DNA of 45,355 bases, from contig DIEM01000008.1 of NCBI GenBank assembly GCA_002418625.1, forward strand, positions 1 through 45,355, read 5' to 3'. Source of the stretch: Firmicutes bacterium UBA5774. Lineage in GTDB: Bacteria; Bacillota; Clostridia; Peptostreptococcales; Anaerovoracaceae. A program made the position numbers and the translations under genes. Under the pieces are notes generated by a model. It made no database searches and had not been told where the DNA came from. It was given only the letters and a program-made list of their open reading frames with translations. Shown here piece by piece: positions 26,649 through 36,764 of the stretch (within the stretch, counting starts at the first letter, position 1; each line of letters opens with the position of its first letter).

Positions 26649-27920
26649 TTATTTCTCCTCCTGTTTCATTTCTATCAATGTCGGAATAATATCTTTATCG
26701 TCTATTTCGATCTGTTCGGATGTCCGCATGTTTTTAATATGAAATCTCCGGACTTTCAGCTCGTTTTCACCTATGACAAGCGTTCGGCTCGCATTGAGCC
26801 GGTCCGCATACTTGAACTGGTTCTTGATATTTCTTGACATCAGATCCATTTGAGCAACAATGCCGTTTCTTCTCATTTCCCTGATCAATTTCACGCCATA
26901 ATCCCTGGCTTCATCTCCTATGACAGCCACAAACACATCCATTGCAGGCTCGTCCGGCATAGTTGCGCCGCTGCTTTCCATGACCAGCAGCAGCCGCTCA
27001 ATACCAAGGCCAAATCCGACGCCGGGCGTGGCGGGTCCGCCGATCTGCTCGATCAGATTGTCATAGCGCCCGCCGCCGCAGACGGTTCCTTGAGCGCCTA
27101 TAGCTTTGGAGACGATTTCAAAGGCAGTTTTTGTATAGTAATCAAGCCCGCGAACGATGCCGGGATCGATTGTAAAATCGATATCCATCGACGTTAGATT
27201 CCGTTTGAGATCTTCAAAAGCAACGCGGCACTCGTCGCATATATAATCAAGCATTCTCGGTGCTCCTGCGACAAGCGACTGGCAAGTCTCGGATTTGCAG
27301 TCCAGTATTCTCATAGGATTTCTTTCATAGCGTCCTTTACAGGTATCGCATAGCTGATCATATTTATCAGCCAGGAAACTTCTCAACGCTATTCTGTATT
27401 CCTCCCTGCATTTTGGGCAGCCAATGCTGTTGATGCGCAATTCGAGATCCTTGACGCCAAGTTTTTCAAAAAAATCCACGGCCAAGGAAATCACCTCAGC
27501 GTCAGCCAGCATACTGTCAGTTCCGAATACCTCGATGCCGAACTGATGGAATTCTCTCAATCTTCCTGTTTGCGGCTTTTCATATCGGAAACAGGGAATG
27601 ACGTAAAAGTATTTCGATGGCTGAAGATCGGCATACAACTTGTTTTCAACGAAGGCTCGAACAACGGGTGCCGTGCCTTCCGGCTTCAGCGTCAAATTGC
27701 GTCCTCCATAATCGTCAAAAGAATACATCTGCTTTTCAACGATATCGGTCGTGTCGCCGACACCTCTTTTAAATAATTCTGTATGCTCGAAGGTAGGCGT
27801 CCTGATTTCCTTAAACGCATATTTGGTACATATATCCTTGAAAGTCTGTTCCACATGATTCCATTTATGGATCTGTCCAGGCAGAATATCTTTCGTTCCT
27901 CTGGGTGCATTTGTCAGCAT
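26649..27920 (-). CDS. hisS: Histidyl-tRNA synthetase
   Basis: HisRS charges tRNA-His. The 423 residues carry class II motifs: APRGTKDILP at the start, motif 2 with GTAPVVRAF and PCFRYEKPQTGRLREFHQFG, the histidine A motif GLDYYTKTAFEI, GGGRYDNL and motif 3 (VGFGLGIERL), and the C-terminal anticodon-binding domain. Four CxxC-type cysteine groups (CPKC, CDTC, CDEC with others) form a possible zinc site in the insertion domain. It follows hemZ in the run relA–dtd–MBL–hemZ–hisS–aspS. Confidence 0.96.
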   Translation of the reverse strand: MLTNAPRGTKDILPGQIHKWNHVEQTFKDICTKYAFKEIRTPTFEHTELFKRGVGDTTDIVEKQMYSFDDYGGRNLTLKPEGTAPVVRAFVENKLYADLQPSKYFYVIPCFRYEKPQTGRLREFHQFGIEVFGTDSMLADAEVISLAVDFFEKLGVKDLELRINSIGCPKCREEYRIALRSFLADKYDQLCDTCKGRYERNPMRILDCKSETCQSLVAGAPRMLDYICDECRVAFEDLKRNLTSMDIDFTIDPGIVRGLDYYTKTAFEIVSKAIGAQGTVCGGGRYDNLIEQIGGPATPGVGFGLGIERLLLVMESSGATMPDEPAMDVFVAVIGDEARDYGVKLIREMRRNGIVAQMDLMSRNIKNQFKYADRLNASRTLVIGENELKVRRFHIKNMRTSEQIEIDDKDIIPTLIEMKQEEK

Positions 27921-27948
27921 TTTAAACCTCCGCCGCTTGATGAAATAT

Positions 27949-29322
27949 TTATTTGATATGATTAAAATTCATATCCTTTTTCCTTTGTATCATTTCGCCG
28001 ATCCGTTCAATATACACAGCATGGTTGGAAACATTTGGAATGCGTTCAAGCCTGTTTTCGGAAGGATAATAGATCTTGCTGATCCCGCCGGCTCCGAGAG
28101 CTATATTTGTCTGTTTCTCCTCCATGATCCTCATGTTGTAGATGCATTCATCTCCGGGCAGTGTATATCCCACATTCTCAAAGTTTCCGGACATTTGCTT
28201 TTGCCGATATAAATAGTACGGCCCATAGCCAGCCTTTAATAGAAAGTCCGCTGCCATCCCCGTCATTTGTTCCAGCTCCGCTCCATGATTGTAGTTATAA
28301 TCTTCGTCAATTTCCCGCAATTTGGATGATCTTTTAAGTGCAAGCGTGTGCACGGTGATATTTGATGGCCGTAAATGCACCACCTGCTCCAGTGTATCTT
28401 CAAAATCGCTCGAATCTTCTCCTGGAAGGCCTGCAATGACATCGGCATTGATCTTCAGGTCCGATGACTCCCGAACCATCCGAAAAGCATCCACGATCTG
28501 CTCGGGTGAATGGTTCCTGCCGATCCTGTCAAGCGTTTTTTGATGCATGGACTGAGGGTTGATGCTGATTCTGCTGCAGCCATGCTCTATGATCAGTTTC
28601 AGCTTTTCCCGCGTGATTGTGTCGGGTCTGCCGGCTTCGACTGTGAATTCCAGCAGTCTGCTTTTATCAAAATTCTTGTTGATAAAACCCAATAATCCGT
28701 CAAGGCTGACGGCAGAAATCGATGTTGGTGTTCCGCCGCCCACATAGATCGTTTCCGCAAAAATACCGGATTGCTTCATTTGACCGGCAACAAATTCCAA
28801 TTCCTTATATAAAGCCTCCAGATATCGTGCAATCATCGCCTCGTCAGCCTTATTTGAAGTGAATGAGCAATAGACGCATCGGCTGGGGCAAAATGGAATC
28901 CCTATATATAGACTGACAGTTTCGCCGCCCGGGATCATGCTGATCTTTCGCTGATTTCTGCTGGTATCCAGCAGCAGCTTAATTTTATCTTCCCGGACAA
29001 AGTATTCGTTTTTAAGTTTTTGGAATACTTGTCCTTCATCCAGTCCTGACCTGAAAAATTCATTGACCATTTTTACCGGTCTGACGCCTGTCAGTATGCC
29101 CCAAGGCGGACTGTAGCCGGTCGCCCCCCTCATTATATTGAAATAATGGCGCTTGACCGCATTCTTGTCCGCTGGTCCATCGGGATATTCAATAACAATA
29201 GCCCCGGTCGCGGGTGGCTCATCCGGAGTGATGAAGGAAAACTCTGTAGGCTTGACAAAAAGCCTCATTAATTCCGATATGTCGTATTTGAATTTTTCAT
29301 TATCTAAAATTATATTATACAT
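27949..29322 (-). CDS. hemZ: Radical SAM coproporphyrinogen dehydrogenase HemZ
   Basis: HemZ is a HemN-like oxygen-independent coproporphyrinogen III oxidase-type radical SAM protein. The 457 residues contain an N-terminal extension with GYSPPWGILTGVRPVKM, the cluster motif CPSRCVYCSF near residue 145, YVGGGTPTSIS, and the HemN-like C-terminal part with MSGNFENVGY. The frame begins with TTG-ATG; I use the ATG at 29322. The ribosome-binding site is weak, and translation may depend on the MBL gene, which ends 11 bp upstream. The gene is common at this place in clostridia, often without a complete heme pathway, so actual heme synthesis should not be assumed. Confidence 0.9.
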   Translation of the reverse strand: MYNIILDNEKFKYDISELMRLFVKPTEFSFITPDEPPATGAIVIEYPDGPADKNAVKRHYFNIMRGATGYSPPWGILTGVRPVKMVNEFFRSGLDEGQVFQKLKNEYFVREDKIKLLLDTSRNQRKISMIPGGETVSLYIGIPFCPSRCVYCSFTSNKADEAMIARYLEALYKELEFVAGQMKQSGIFAETIYVGGGTPTSISAVSLDGLLGFINKNFDKSRLLEFTVEAGRPDTITREKLKLIIEHGCSRISINPQSMHQKTLDRIGRNHSPEQIVDAFRMVRESSDLKINADVIAGLPGEDSSDFEDTLEQVVHLRPSNITVHTLALKRSSKLREIDEDYNYNHGAELEQMTGMAADFLLKAGYGPYYLYRQKQMSGNFENVGYTLPGDECIYNMRIMEEKQTNIALGAGGISKIYYPSENRLERIPNVSNHAVYIERIGEMIQRKKDMNFNHIK

Positions 29323-29333
29323 CAATTATCCCA

Positions 29334-29951
29334 TCACACAAAGGGATTATATTCTTTTTCATGTCCGATCGTCGTTTCTCCCATATGCCCCGGATATACC
29401 ACGGTGTCGTTTGGCAGCGTGAAAAGCTTCTCCTGGACGGCTTTCATCAAATCATTGAACGAAGAATATGGAAAATCCGTTCTGCCGACCGATTCAGCAA
29501 ACAATGTGTCTCCACTGAACAGATAACCTCCAACGAGAATGCACATCCCGCCTGGCGAGTGTCCGGGAGTGTGGATGAATTTGAGGTGCATGTGGCCGAT
29601 ATCAAGTTCATCGCCGTCCTTGACATAACTATCGGCTTCCAATTCGATAACCTTTCCATAAACCTCCCTTGAAAAATTCAAGGAGGCCTTGTTCAGGATC
29701 GGAGCTTCGTCTTCGTGCGCGAGGACCTTCGATCCAAACATAGCGGCATAAGGCTGCACTCCTCCAATATGGTCGCTATGGCCATGGGTCAGGATGATGT
29801 GGGAGACCTTATAGCAGTTATCTTCAACGAATTTGATCAGATCGGGATTGACTCCGCCCGGATCGACGATAAATGCCTTCTTGTCTATTTCATCTGCGAC
29901 AAAATAGCAATTGACCGCAAGCGGCCCGCTCGTAAATCTTTTTAAGATCAT
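29334..29951 (-). CDS. MBL-fold hydrolase (glyoxalase II-like)
   Basis: This 205-residue metallo-beta-lactamase-fold protein has the binuclear zinc motif THGHSDHIGG near residue 55, HTPGHSPGGMCI near 130, SGDTLFAESVGRTDF near 150 and a final histidine in VYPGHMGETTIGHE. Such short glyoxalase II-like proteins split thioesters or related compounds; the substrate is unknown. It lies between dtd and hemZ in a run conserved across clostridia. Confidence 0.87.
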   Translation of the reverse strand: MILKRFTSGPLAVNCYFVADEIDKKAFIVDPGGVNPDLIKFVEDNCYKVSHIILTHGHSDHIGGVQPYAAMFGSKVLAHEDEAPILNKASLNFSREVYGKVIELEADSYVKDGDELDIGHMHLKFIHTPGHSPGGMCILVGGYLFSGDTLFAESVGRTDFPYSSFNDLMKAVQEKLFTLPNDTVVYPGHMGETTIGHEKEYNPFV

Positions 29952-29971
29952 AAATCCTCCTGTAATGTAAA

Positions 29972-30421
29972 TTAAAATGTTCTCTTACTGTCCATCAATA
30001 TGGTGACTGGGCCGTCATTATATATCCTGACCATCATTTCTGCCTGAAAAACACCTTCCTGGACCTTCAACCCCTGATCTGCACAGTTCCTGACAAACTC
30101 ACGATACAGCGCATTGGCTTTTTCAGGCTTTGCCGCCTGTGTAAAGCCCGGTCTCCTTCCCTTCCTGCAATCCCCATATAATGTGAATTGGGATACGACC
30201 AGAAGCTCGCCTTCTACATCTTTAACAGACAGATTCATTTTACCCTCAGAATCCTCGAATATCCTTAGATTCGGGATTTTTTCCGACATGTATTCCACAT
30301 CTTGAACGTCATCATTTTCTTCGACGCCCAGCAGGATCATCAGCCCTTTTCCAATCGTGCCCGTTATAATGCCATCGACAGTCACGTCGGAGGAAGCGAC
30401 CCGTTGAATTACTGCCCTCAT
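29972..30421 (-). CDS. dtd: D-aminoacyl-tRNA deacylase
   Basis: Dtd removes D-amino acids (and glycine) mischarged on tRNA. The 149 residues carry the family start MRAVIQRVASSDVTV, the catalytic-region SQFTLYGD near residue 78, and the Gly-cisPro motif in NDGPVTILMDS near 138 that excludes L-amino acids. The middle motif reads KGRRPGF. It lies just after relA, as in B. subtilis. Confidence 0.95.
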   Translation of the reverse strand: MRAVIQRVASSDVTVDGIITGTIGKGLMILLGVEENDDVQDVEYMSEKIPNLRIFEDSEGKMNLSVKDVEGELLVVSQFTLYGDCRKGRRPGFTQAAKPEKANALYREFVRNCADQGLKVQEGVFQAEMMVRIYNDGPVTILMDSKRTF

Positions 30422-30442
30422 TTTTCGACTCCTTATGCTTGA

Positions 30443-32608
30443 TCAAGTAATCGCCCGATAGACATCCGATACGCCAGGAATCGATTTCAACTGACGCAGG
30501 ACCTTTTCGATCTGGCTGGTATTGGATATGGCGACCGTTAAAGTTATCGTGACGATTTTATCCTTGGCACTCTTTGCCTGAACGCCGGTAATATTGACAT
30601 CCATGTCGTCACAGGTCCTTGAAATGTCCGAGAACATTCCTTTTCTGTCTTCAGCTACAATGCTGATTTCGGTATCGTAGGACATATTTTCTTTCTGCTT
30701 GTCCCATTCGACATGAATAAATCGCTGCTTTTCATCTTCCGGAAGGCTTATGATGTTCGTACAGTCTTTTCTATGAACGGATATGCCTCTGCCTTTTGTG
30801 ATGAATCCGACGATATCGTCACCTGGAACCGGATTGCAGCATTTGGAAAATCGGATCAGCAGATTGTCGACGCCTTCCACCTTCACGCCGCTTGCGTCGA
30901 CCTTTCGGGCTTTCTTCTTGGTTTCACCGATTTTTTCGATCTTTTCTTCCTTTTGGACTTCTGCTTTCTTGTCTTCCTGATACAATGAAAGCAGTACCGC
31001 AACAGCTTTGCTCAGCACAACACCGCCATAACTGATCGACGAATAAAGGTCGTCTGCTGAAGCGAGATTGAATGATTTGGCAGTTTTATTGATCCATTGG
31101 TTTTTCAGGATCTGCTGGTAGTCATACCCTTTTCTGCGGATATATTTTTCCAGCATCTCTTTTCCTTTGTCGACATTATCGGTTTTGTTCTCTTTTTTCA
31201 GCCATTGCCTTATTTTATTGCGCGCATTGCTGCTCTGAGCTATTTTAAGCCAGTCTATGCTTGGTCCCTTGCTGTTTGACGAGGTTACGATATCGACGAT
31301 ATTGCCGTTCTCCAGCCTGTAGTCGATCGGGACCATCTTTCCATTGACCTTGGCTCCTATGCATTTGACGCCGATCGCTGAATGGATTTTGAAAGCGAAA
31401 TCAAGCGGTGTCGATCCGGCAGGCAATTCAATGACATCTCCCTTTGGCGTAAAAACGAAAACCTGGTTCGAGAAAAGATCGACCTTAAGCGTTTCCATGA
31501 ATTCTCTGGGATCATTCAGATCCTTCTGCCATTCAAGGGTCTGCCTGAGCCATGCCATTTTCTCTTCATCTTTGTCCCGGGATATGCCTTCTTTGTATTT
31601 CCAGTGGGCAGCGATGCCGTATTCAGCGATCCGATGCATTTCGTATGTTCTGATTTGGATCTCGAAAGGTTCGCCGTTAGAGCCGATTACCGTCGTATGC
31701 AGAGACTGGTAATGATTTGTCTTCGGCATCGCTATGTAGTCTTTAAAGCGTCCTGGTATCGGGCGCCAAAGTGTATGCACCACTCCAAGAACGGCATAAC
31801 AATCCTGCACCGTTTCGACGAGAACCCTCACAGCTGTCAGGTCGAATATTTCATCCAGCTGTTTGTCCTGGTACTTCATTTTTTTATAAATACTGTAAAA
31901 ATGCTTCGTTCTGCCGGTTATTTCATATTTTATCTCGAGTTCATCGATACTTTCTCTGAGTTCGGTGATCACAGCGTTGATATTTTCCTGTCTTTCCGCG
32001 CGTTTTGCCTTGACTTGATTCACAAGATCATAATACACCGTAGGCTCGAGCTGTTTGAGCGCTATGTCCTCAAGTTCGAATTTCAACGTGTAGATTCCGA
32101 GCCGGTTTGCCAAAGGAGCGTATATTTCAAGTGTCTCAATGCATTTTTCCCTGATCTGGTCATCGTTCATGTAATTGATCGTCCTGAGATTGTGCAGCCT
32201 GTCAGCCAGCTTGATGATCAGCACCCGAATATCCTTGGACATCGCCAGAAACATCTTGCGAAGATTTTCCGCCTGTCTTTCTTCCTTTGATTCATAGACA
32301 AGGGATCCGAGCTTCGTGACACCGTCGACCAGCAGCGCAACCTCTTCTCCGAAATCACGCCGGATGTCCTTGGTCGTATAAGGTGTGTCCTCGACCGCAT
32401 CATGTAGCAATCCGGCAACGATTGTGTTTTCATCCATTCCGAGATCGGCGAGTATTTTCGCGACCTCGATGGGATGGATCAGATATGCCTCGCCGGATTT
32501 CCGAAGCTGTCCCTCATGCATTTGATCAGCCTTTTTATATGCTTTTTCAATGAGGGTGATATCAAAATTCGGATTTACATTCAGCAAATAATTCAGGAAT
32601 TCTTCCAT
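30443..32608 (-). CDS. relA: Bifunctional (p)ppGpp synthetase/hydrolase RelA/SpoT
   Basis: This is the long Rel enzyme that makes and degrades (p)ppGpp on amino acid starvation. In order: an HD hydrolase domain (YLIHPIEVAKILADL, LLHDAVEDTPYT, IKLADRLHNLRT), the synthetase domain (YSIYKKMKYQDKQ, DLTAVRVLV, GRFKDYIAMPKTNHYQSLH), a TGS domain (VFTPKGDVIELPAGSTPLDF), a conserved cysteine region (RFSKCCNPVPGD) and an ACT domain. Both HD and synthetase motifs are intact, so it should be bifunctional. The frame is open from ATG 32629, but the ATG at 32608 has AAGGA 7 nt upstream and is preferred (721 residues). It follows apt. Confidence 0.95.
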   Translation of the reverse strand: MEEFLNYLLNVNPNFDITLIEKAYKKADQMHEGQLRKSGEAYLIHPIEVAKILADLGMDENTIVAGLLHDAVEDTPYTTKDIRRDFGEEVALLVDGVTKLGSLVYESKEERQAENLRKMFLAMSKDIRVLIIKLADRLHNLRTINYMNDDQIREKCIETLEIYAPLANRLGIYTLKFELEDIALKQLEPTVYYDLVNQVKAKRAERQENINAVITELRESIDELEIKYEITGRTKHFYSIYKKMKYQDKQLDEIFDLTAVRVLVETVQDCYAVLGVVHTLWRPIPGRFKDYIAMPKTNHYQSLHTTVIGSNGEPFEIQIRTYEMHRIAEYGIAAHWKYKEGISRDKDEEKMAWLRQTLEWQKDLNDPREFMETLKVDLFSNQVFVFTPKGDVIELPAGSTPLDFAFKIHSAIGVKCIGAKVNGKMVPIDYRLENGNIVDIVTSSNSKGPSIDWLKIAQSSNARNKIRQWLKKENKTDNVDKGKEMLEKYIRRKGYDYQQILKNQWINKTAKSFNLASADDLYSSISYGGVVLSKAVAVLLSLYQEDKKAEVQKEEKIEKIGETKKKARKVDASGVKVEGVDNLLIRFSKCCNPVPGDDIVGFITKGRGISVHRKDCTNIISLPEDEKQRFIHVEWDKQKENMSYDTEISIVAEDRKGMFSDISRTCDDMDVNITGVQAKSAKDKIVTITLTVAISNTSQIEKVLRQLKSIPGVSDVYRAIT

Positions 32609-32648
32609 ATCTCTGTCCTTCTGGTTCATGAAACGATATTGCCTGCTT

Positions 32649-33161
32649 TCAGTATTTGATCAATGTGATAACATTATAATCCTTAAACCTGTCGCGGCCT
32701 TTCAGCGCCTCAAGCTCTATCAGCGCTACGATAGCGACAACTTTTCCTCCTAAATTCTCAACGAGATTGATTGCTGCCAGAAATGTCCCTCCGGTAGCCA
32801 TCAGGTCGTCGACGATGATGACATTGTCCCCGGGCTGTATTGCATCTGCATGGATCTCAAGGCTGTCCGAACCATATTCCAGCTTATAGTCATATCTGAT
32901 AGTCGTACTTGGAAGTTTACCGGGCTTTCGAATCGGGACAAAGCCTTTTCCTGTTGCATAAGATAATGGAGTTCCCACTATAAAACCCCGTGACTCAGGC
33001 CCCACAATGAGGTCGAAATCAAGCTTTTCTATCTCTCTTTTGATTTCATCGACAGCATATTTGAACGCCTCGCCGTCCTTGAGCAATGTCGTGATATCCC
33101 TGAACATTATCCCTTTTTCAGGAAAATCCGGAACATCGCGTATTTTTTTCTTGAGATCCAT
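32649..33161 (-). CDS. apt: Adenine phosphoribosyltransferase
   Basis: Apt salvages adenine to AMP using PRPP. The 170-residue length is standard. The start KKIRDVPDFPEKGIMFRDIT, the VGPESRGFIVG loop and the PRPP-binding VIIVDDLMATGGT near residue 117 identify it. GGAGA lies ahead of the ATG. The secDF–apt–relA order is common in clostridia and bacilli. Confidence 0.96.
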   Translation of the reverse strand: MDLKKKIRDVPDFPEKGIMFRDITTLLKDGEAFKYAVDEIKREIEKLDFDLIVGPESRGFIVGTPLSYATGKGFVPIRKPGKLPSTTIRYDYKLEYGSDSLEIHADAIQPGDNVIIVDDLMATGGTFLAAINLVENLGGKVVAIVALIELEALKGRDRFKDYNVITLIKY

Positions 33162-33173
33162 GTTACTGTCTCC

Positions 33174-34073
33174 TTATTTTCCTTTATACTTTGGCTTGTC
33201 CAGAAATTTGTTTATTTGATACCAAACAGGACTTGCAATAAATATTGAGGAATAAGTTCCGCTCAATATTCCGACGATCAGCGGCAGCGTAAACTGCTTG
33301 ATGGTATCGCCGCCGAGTATGAACAATATAAAAATGGCCAGGATCGTCGTCAGTGACGTGACCGTCGATCTCACCAATGTCTGGTTCATGCTTTTATCAA
33401 TGAGCTCGTCCAGCCGGCTCTTCTTCATTATCTTCAGATTTTCCCTGATCCTGTCGAAAACGACGATTGTATCATTGATCGAATAACCAAGAATAACCAG
33501 CACCGATGCTATGAATGGATTATTGATCGGGATCTGGAACAATCCGTAGAATCCAATCAAAACGAGTAAATCATGTATAAGGGCGATTACGGCGGCGATC
33601 CCGAATTTCCATTCGAAACGTACTGCTATATAGATCAGCATGAACATAACGGCGATTAGCACTGCCCTTACCGCGTTTTTCTTCAGCAGGTCTCCGACTG
33701 AAGGTCCGAATTGCTCTGCTGCGAGCACATTGTCCTGCGTAATGCCATATTGTGCTCCGAGATCTTCTAAAAGGGCGTTTCGCATGCTGCTGTCCAGCGA
33801 CTGGGTCGTTCTAAGGATGATTTCCCTGTTTCCTTCTCCCGCATGGACGATATCCGCTGTTATATCATTGTCATTGATGATTTTCTTGATTTCGGATACG
33901 GGTACCTCTTTTCCCATGTCGATCTGCATCATTGTGCCGCCGGTAAAATCTATTCCGAAATTAAAGCCTTGTATCAACCCGCCGCCGATGGTGATGACGA
34001 TGATCAGGGCTGAAATAATATAGTACAGTCTCCTATGCCTGATGAATTCGAATTCTCTTTTGAAATCAAACAT
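33174..34073 (-). CDS. secF: Protein translocase subunit SecF
   Basis: SecF pairs with SecD to use the proton (or sodium) gradient to pull proteins out of the SecYEG channel. The 299-residue protein has an N-terminal membrane helix, the first periplasmic-type domain starting at GFNFGIDFTGGTMMQI, and five further helices that include the VILGYSINDTIVVFDRIREN motif and the end of the RND-like core. It starts inside the secD end with an 8-bp overlap, preceded by GGAGG. Confidence 0.95.
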   Translation of the reverse strand: MFDFKREFEFIRHRRLYYIISALIIVITIGGGLIQGFNFGIDFTGGTMMQIDMGKEVPVSEIKKIINDNDITADIVHAGEGNREIILRTTQSLDSSMRNALLEDLGAQYGITQDNVLAAEQFGPSVGDLLKKNAVRAVLIAVMFMLIYIAVRFEWKFGIAAVIALIHDLLVLIGFYGLFQIPINNPFIASVLVILGYSINDTIVVFDRIRENLKIMKKSRLDELIDKSMNQTLVRSTVTSLTTILAIFILFILGGDTIKQFTLPLIVGILSGTYSSIFIASPVWYQINKFLDKPKYKGK

Positions 34074-35361
34074 TGCCGATGCCCTCCTTTATGCCAAACC
34101 ATTTTCTCGTTGCCAGCGTTTTGCTCTCGATAACGACGCTCATATATGTGCGCGTCACGATCAGAGCCGTGAACATGCTTGCAATGATACCAATCATAAG
34201 AGTGGCCGCAAAGCCTTTTACCGGGCCTGTTCCAAACTGGTACAGGACCAGTGCGGCTATGATGGTCGTAAGATTCGAATCGAGAACCGTTGACATAGCC
34301 TTTTTAAAGCCCTGATCGGTCGCAACTCTGATGGATTTGCCATTCAGTGTTTCTTCCTTTATTCTTGAAAATATTATCACGTTGGCATCAACAGCCATTC
34401 CGACAGACAGGATGATTCCCGCGATGCCCGGCAAGGTCAGTACTGCATTGAGTCCGATGATGATCCAAAGCACAAGCACTATATAGAGCAACAGCGCAAT
34501 ATTAGCCGCAAAACCCATAATCCTGTACATGGCAAGCATGAATATGATGATCAGTCCTATGCCGATTCCGCCTGCGAGCACGCTGTTGTTGAATTCCCCC
34601 AGTCCAAGGGAAGGACCGACAATGGAGGTCTGAACTTCCTTCAATCCGACGGGCAGCGCACCGCCTCTAATAAGTACGCTCGTCGTTGTCGCCTCTTCCT
34701 GCGAAAACCCGCCCCGGCCCGCCGTTATGACCGCTTCGCCGCTTGGGATGACGGAGGACACGGTAGGAGCAGAAATGATCTGACCATCCAGCACGATCAT
34801 GATGACGTTGCCGGGCACTGTTCCGTATTCTTCTGTAGTGCTGGTCGGAACACCGCCGGATACAATCAGCGATGTCGCATCCTTAAAAGCTGTGGATCCT
34901 TCAGATGTAAATTTTAGCGTGACTGCATATCCGCCGTTCTCCTGATCGATTTCGACTCCCGAATTTGCGACCATGCCTCCATCAAGGACTACGGTTCCGT
35001 CAGCCATTATAAATTCCAGCTGCGCAGTTCTTCCAATAGCGGCGATCGCATCCTCCGCGTTTTCTGCACCAGGCAATTCCACGCGGACCTTGTTCTCTCC
35101 CTCGATCGTAACGACCGGCTCCGATAGCCCCATGGCATTGACTCTTCGTTCTATGACCTGCTGCGTCTGGATCATTAATTGCTTGAGTTCTTCATCCTTT
35201 GCATCCGTTTCAGCCTCCATGACGACATATACGCCGCCCTTTAAATCCAGTCCCAGCTTGAGCTGGTCTTTCACAGGCTTTATGCTGCCGATCCCAAACA
35301 TGCTGATATACCAGCCTGTCAGAGTGATTATCACCAGCAAAACCGCTAACGCCTTCTTCAT
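34066..35361 (-). CDS. secD: Protein translocase subunit SecD
   Basis: SecD is the larger partner of SecF. The 431 residues have an N-terminal membrane helix (4-22), the GLDLKGGVYVVMEAE segment, the P1 extracytoplasmic domain (VTIEGENKVRVELPGAENAEDA), and five C-terminal helices with GMAVDANVIIFSRIKEE. SecD and SecF are separate genes here, not fused as in B. subtilis. It follows scfB in the run yajC–scfA–scfB–secD–secF. Confidence 0.95.
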   Translation of the reverse strand: MKKALAVLLVIITLTGWYISMFGIGSIKPVKDQLKLGLDLKGGVYVVMEAETDAKDEELKQLMIQTQQVIERRVNAMGLSEPVVTIEGENKVRVELPGAENAEDAIAAIGRTAQLEFIMADGTVVLDGGMVANSGVEIDQENGGYAVTLKFTSEGSTAFKDATSLIVSGGVPTSTTEEYGTVPGNVIMIVLDGQIISAPTVSSVIPSGEAVITAGRGGFSQEEATTTSVLIRGGALPVGLKEVQTSIVGPSLGLGEFNNSVLAGGIGIGLIIIFMLAMYRIMGFAANIALLLYIVLVLWIIIGLNAVLTLPGIAGIILSVGMAVDANVIIFSRIKEETLNGKSIRVATDQGFKKAMSTVLDSNLTTIIAALVLYQFGTGPVKGFAATLMIGIIASMFTALIVTRTYMSVVIESKTLATRKWFGIKEGIGNV

Positions 35362-35383
35362 TTTCGTCTCTCCTTAACTGAAA

Positions 35384-36730
35384 TTATTTATAAAGCTCTG
35401 CTTTAATACCTATAGCACATTTTACTCTCTTTCGCTCCAATTCACAACCAAAAACATACGGCTTCATGATATCGCCATTGATATTCAAAGCGTTGGCATG
35501 ACATCCTCCGCTGCAATAAAACTTCGCCCAGCACTTCCTGCATTCTTCTTTATTATATATGTGAGCGCTGTTGAATTGTTCATATAAAAAATTTTTGTAT
35601 TGGTCATCCTTGAGATTTCCGATCAGGTATTTTTTATTTCCCACAAACTGATGGCAGGGATATATGTCCCCTTCCGGAGAAACTGCTATATATTCCGTTC
35701 CCGCTCCACATCCCGATAGTCTTTTTATGACGCACGGGCCTTGTTCAAGATCGATATTGAAGTGGAAAAATTCAAAAGTTTTGCCTTTTTTTTCTTTTTC
35801 GATACATAAATCCGCGAGTCTATCGTATTCTTCCATAATCTTGTCAAGGTCGCTCTCGTCAAGGGCAAATGGCACAGATGCCGGCAATACGACCGGCTCC
35901 ACGGATATGCTGTTGAATCCGCATTCGGACAGATGTGCGACATCATTTGAAAAATCCAGATTCTCCTTTGTAAATGTACCTCTTACATAATATAAGCCGT
36001 CTCGTTTGTCGACAAATTTTTTAAAATTCCTGACGATCGTCTTATAGGTGCCTTTTCCGTTGCTTGTCTTCCTCATATTGTCGTTCACCTCCGGCCTGCC
36101 GTCGATGCTGAGAATGACGTTGTCCATACAGCCGTTGATGTAATCAGCCTTTTCATCATCAAGAAGAATGCCGTTTGTGGTTATTGTGAAACGAATGCAT
36201 TTTCCGAATTTGCTTTCGATGCTCCGGCCATACTCTACAAGCTGCTTTACAACTTCAAAATTCATCAAAGGCTCTCCCCCAAAGAAATCTATTTCCAGAT
36301 TCCTTCTGGTGCCTGAACGTTCGATTAAAAAATCAATGGCTTTTTTACCGATATCAAACGGCATCAAAGACCGCTCTCCTTCAAAAGCTCCCTGATCACC
36401 GAAGCAATACCGGCACTTCATATTGCAGTCATGTGCCACATGAAGGCACATGGCCTTTATGACAGGCTCTTTTTGCTCAAGCATTTCCATAGAAATATGA
36501 GAATCGTCCGAATAGAGCATGCCTGCGCTTTCAAGTTCCCGAATGTCATTGACGGCTTCCAGGATAGCGGTTCGGCTGTATTTGTCCTTAAGCTTTTCAA
36601 TAATGGCTTCTTCTGTCTCGATTTTATAAAAATCAAGAATATCATAGACGATTTCTTCTACCGTATGTACTGCGCCACTATTTACATCCAGAACTATATT
36701 GTTCTCCTTAAATTTATATTTGTATACCAT
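35384..36730 (-). CDS. scfB: Radical SAM SCIFF peptide maturase
   Basis: The protein forms thioether cross-links in the SCIFF peptide encoded just upstream. It has 448 residues: an N-terminal RiPP-recognition-like region (about 1-95), the radical SAM motif CNMKCRYCFG near 100, FFGGEPLMNFE, TTNGILLDD, and a C-terminal SPASM domain with cysteines for two auxiliary clusters, including CGAGTEYIAVSPEGDIYPC and ECRKCWAKFYCSGGC. ATG at 36730 is chosen because AAGGAAG precedes it closely; the frame is open to 36757. Neighbouring scfA and secD support the call. The natural role of the matured peptide is not known. Confidence 0.94.
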   Translation of the reverse strand: MVYKYKFKENNIVLDVNSGAVHTVEEIVYDILDFYKIETEEAIIEKLKDKYSRTAILEAVNDIRELESAGMLYSDDSHISMEMLEQKEPVIKAMCLHVAHDCNMKCRYCFGDQGAFEGERSLMPFDIGKKAIDFLIERSGTRRNLEIDFFGGEPLMNFEVVKQLVEYGRSIESKFGKCIRFTITTNGILLDDEKADYINGCMDNVILSIDGRPEVNDNMRKTSNGKGTYKTIVRNFKKFVDKRDGLYYVRGTFTKENLDFSNDVAHLSECGFNSISVEPVVLPASVPFALDESDLDKIMEEYDRLADLCIEKEKKGKTFEFFHFNIDLEQGPCVIKRLSGCGAGTEYIAVSPEGDIYPCHQFVGNKKYLIGNLKDDQYKNFLYEQFNSAHIYNKEECRKCWAKFYCSGGCHANALNINGDIMKPYVFGCELERKRVKCAIGIKAELYK

Positions 36731-36764
36731 TTCAACTTCCTTTTCTTCAATATCCAATAATTAA

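Noticed and set aside
23281..27948. T-box leaders for leuS, aspS or hisS
   Set aside because: The gaps before these synthetase genes are 1-28 nt, far too short for a T-box.
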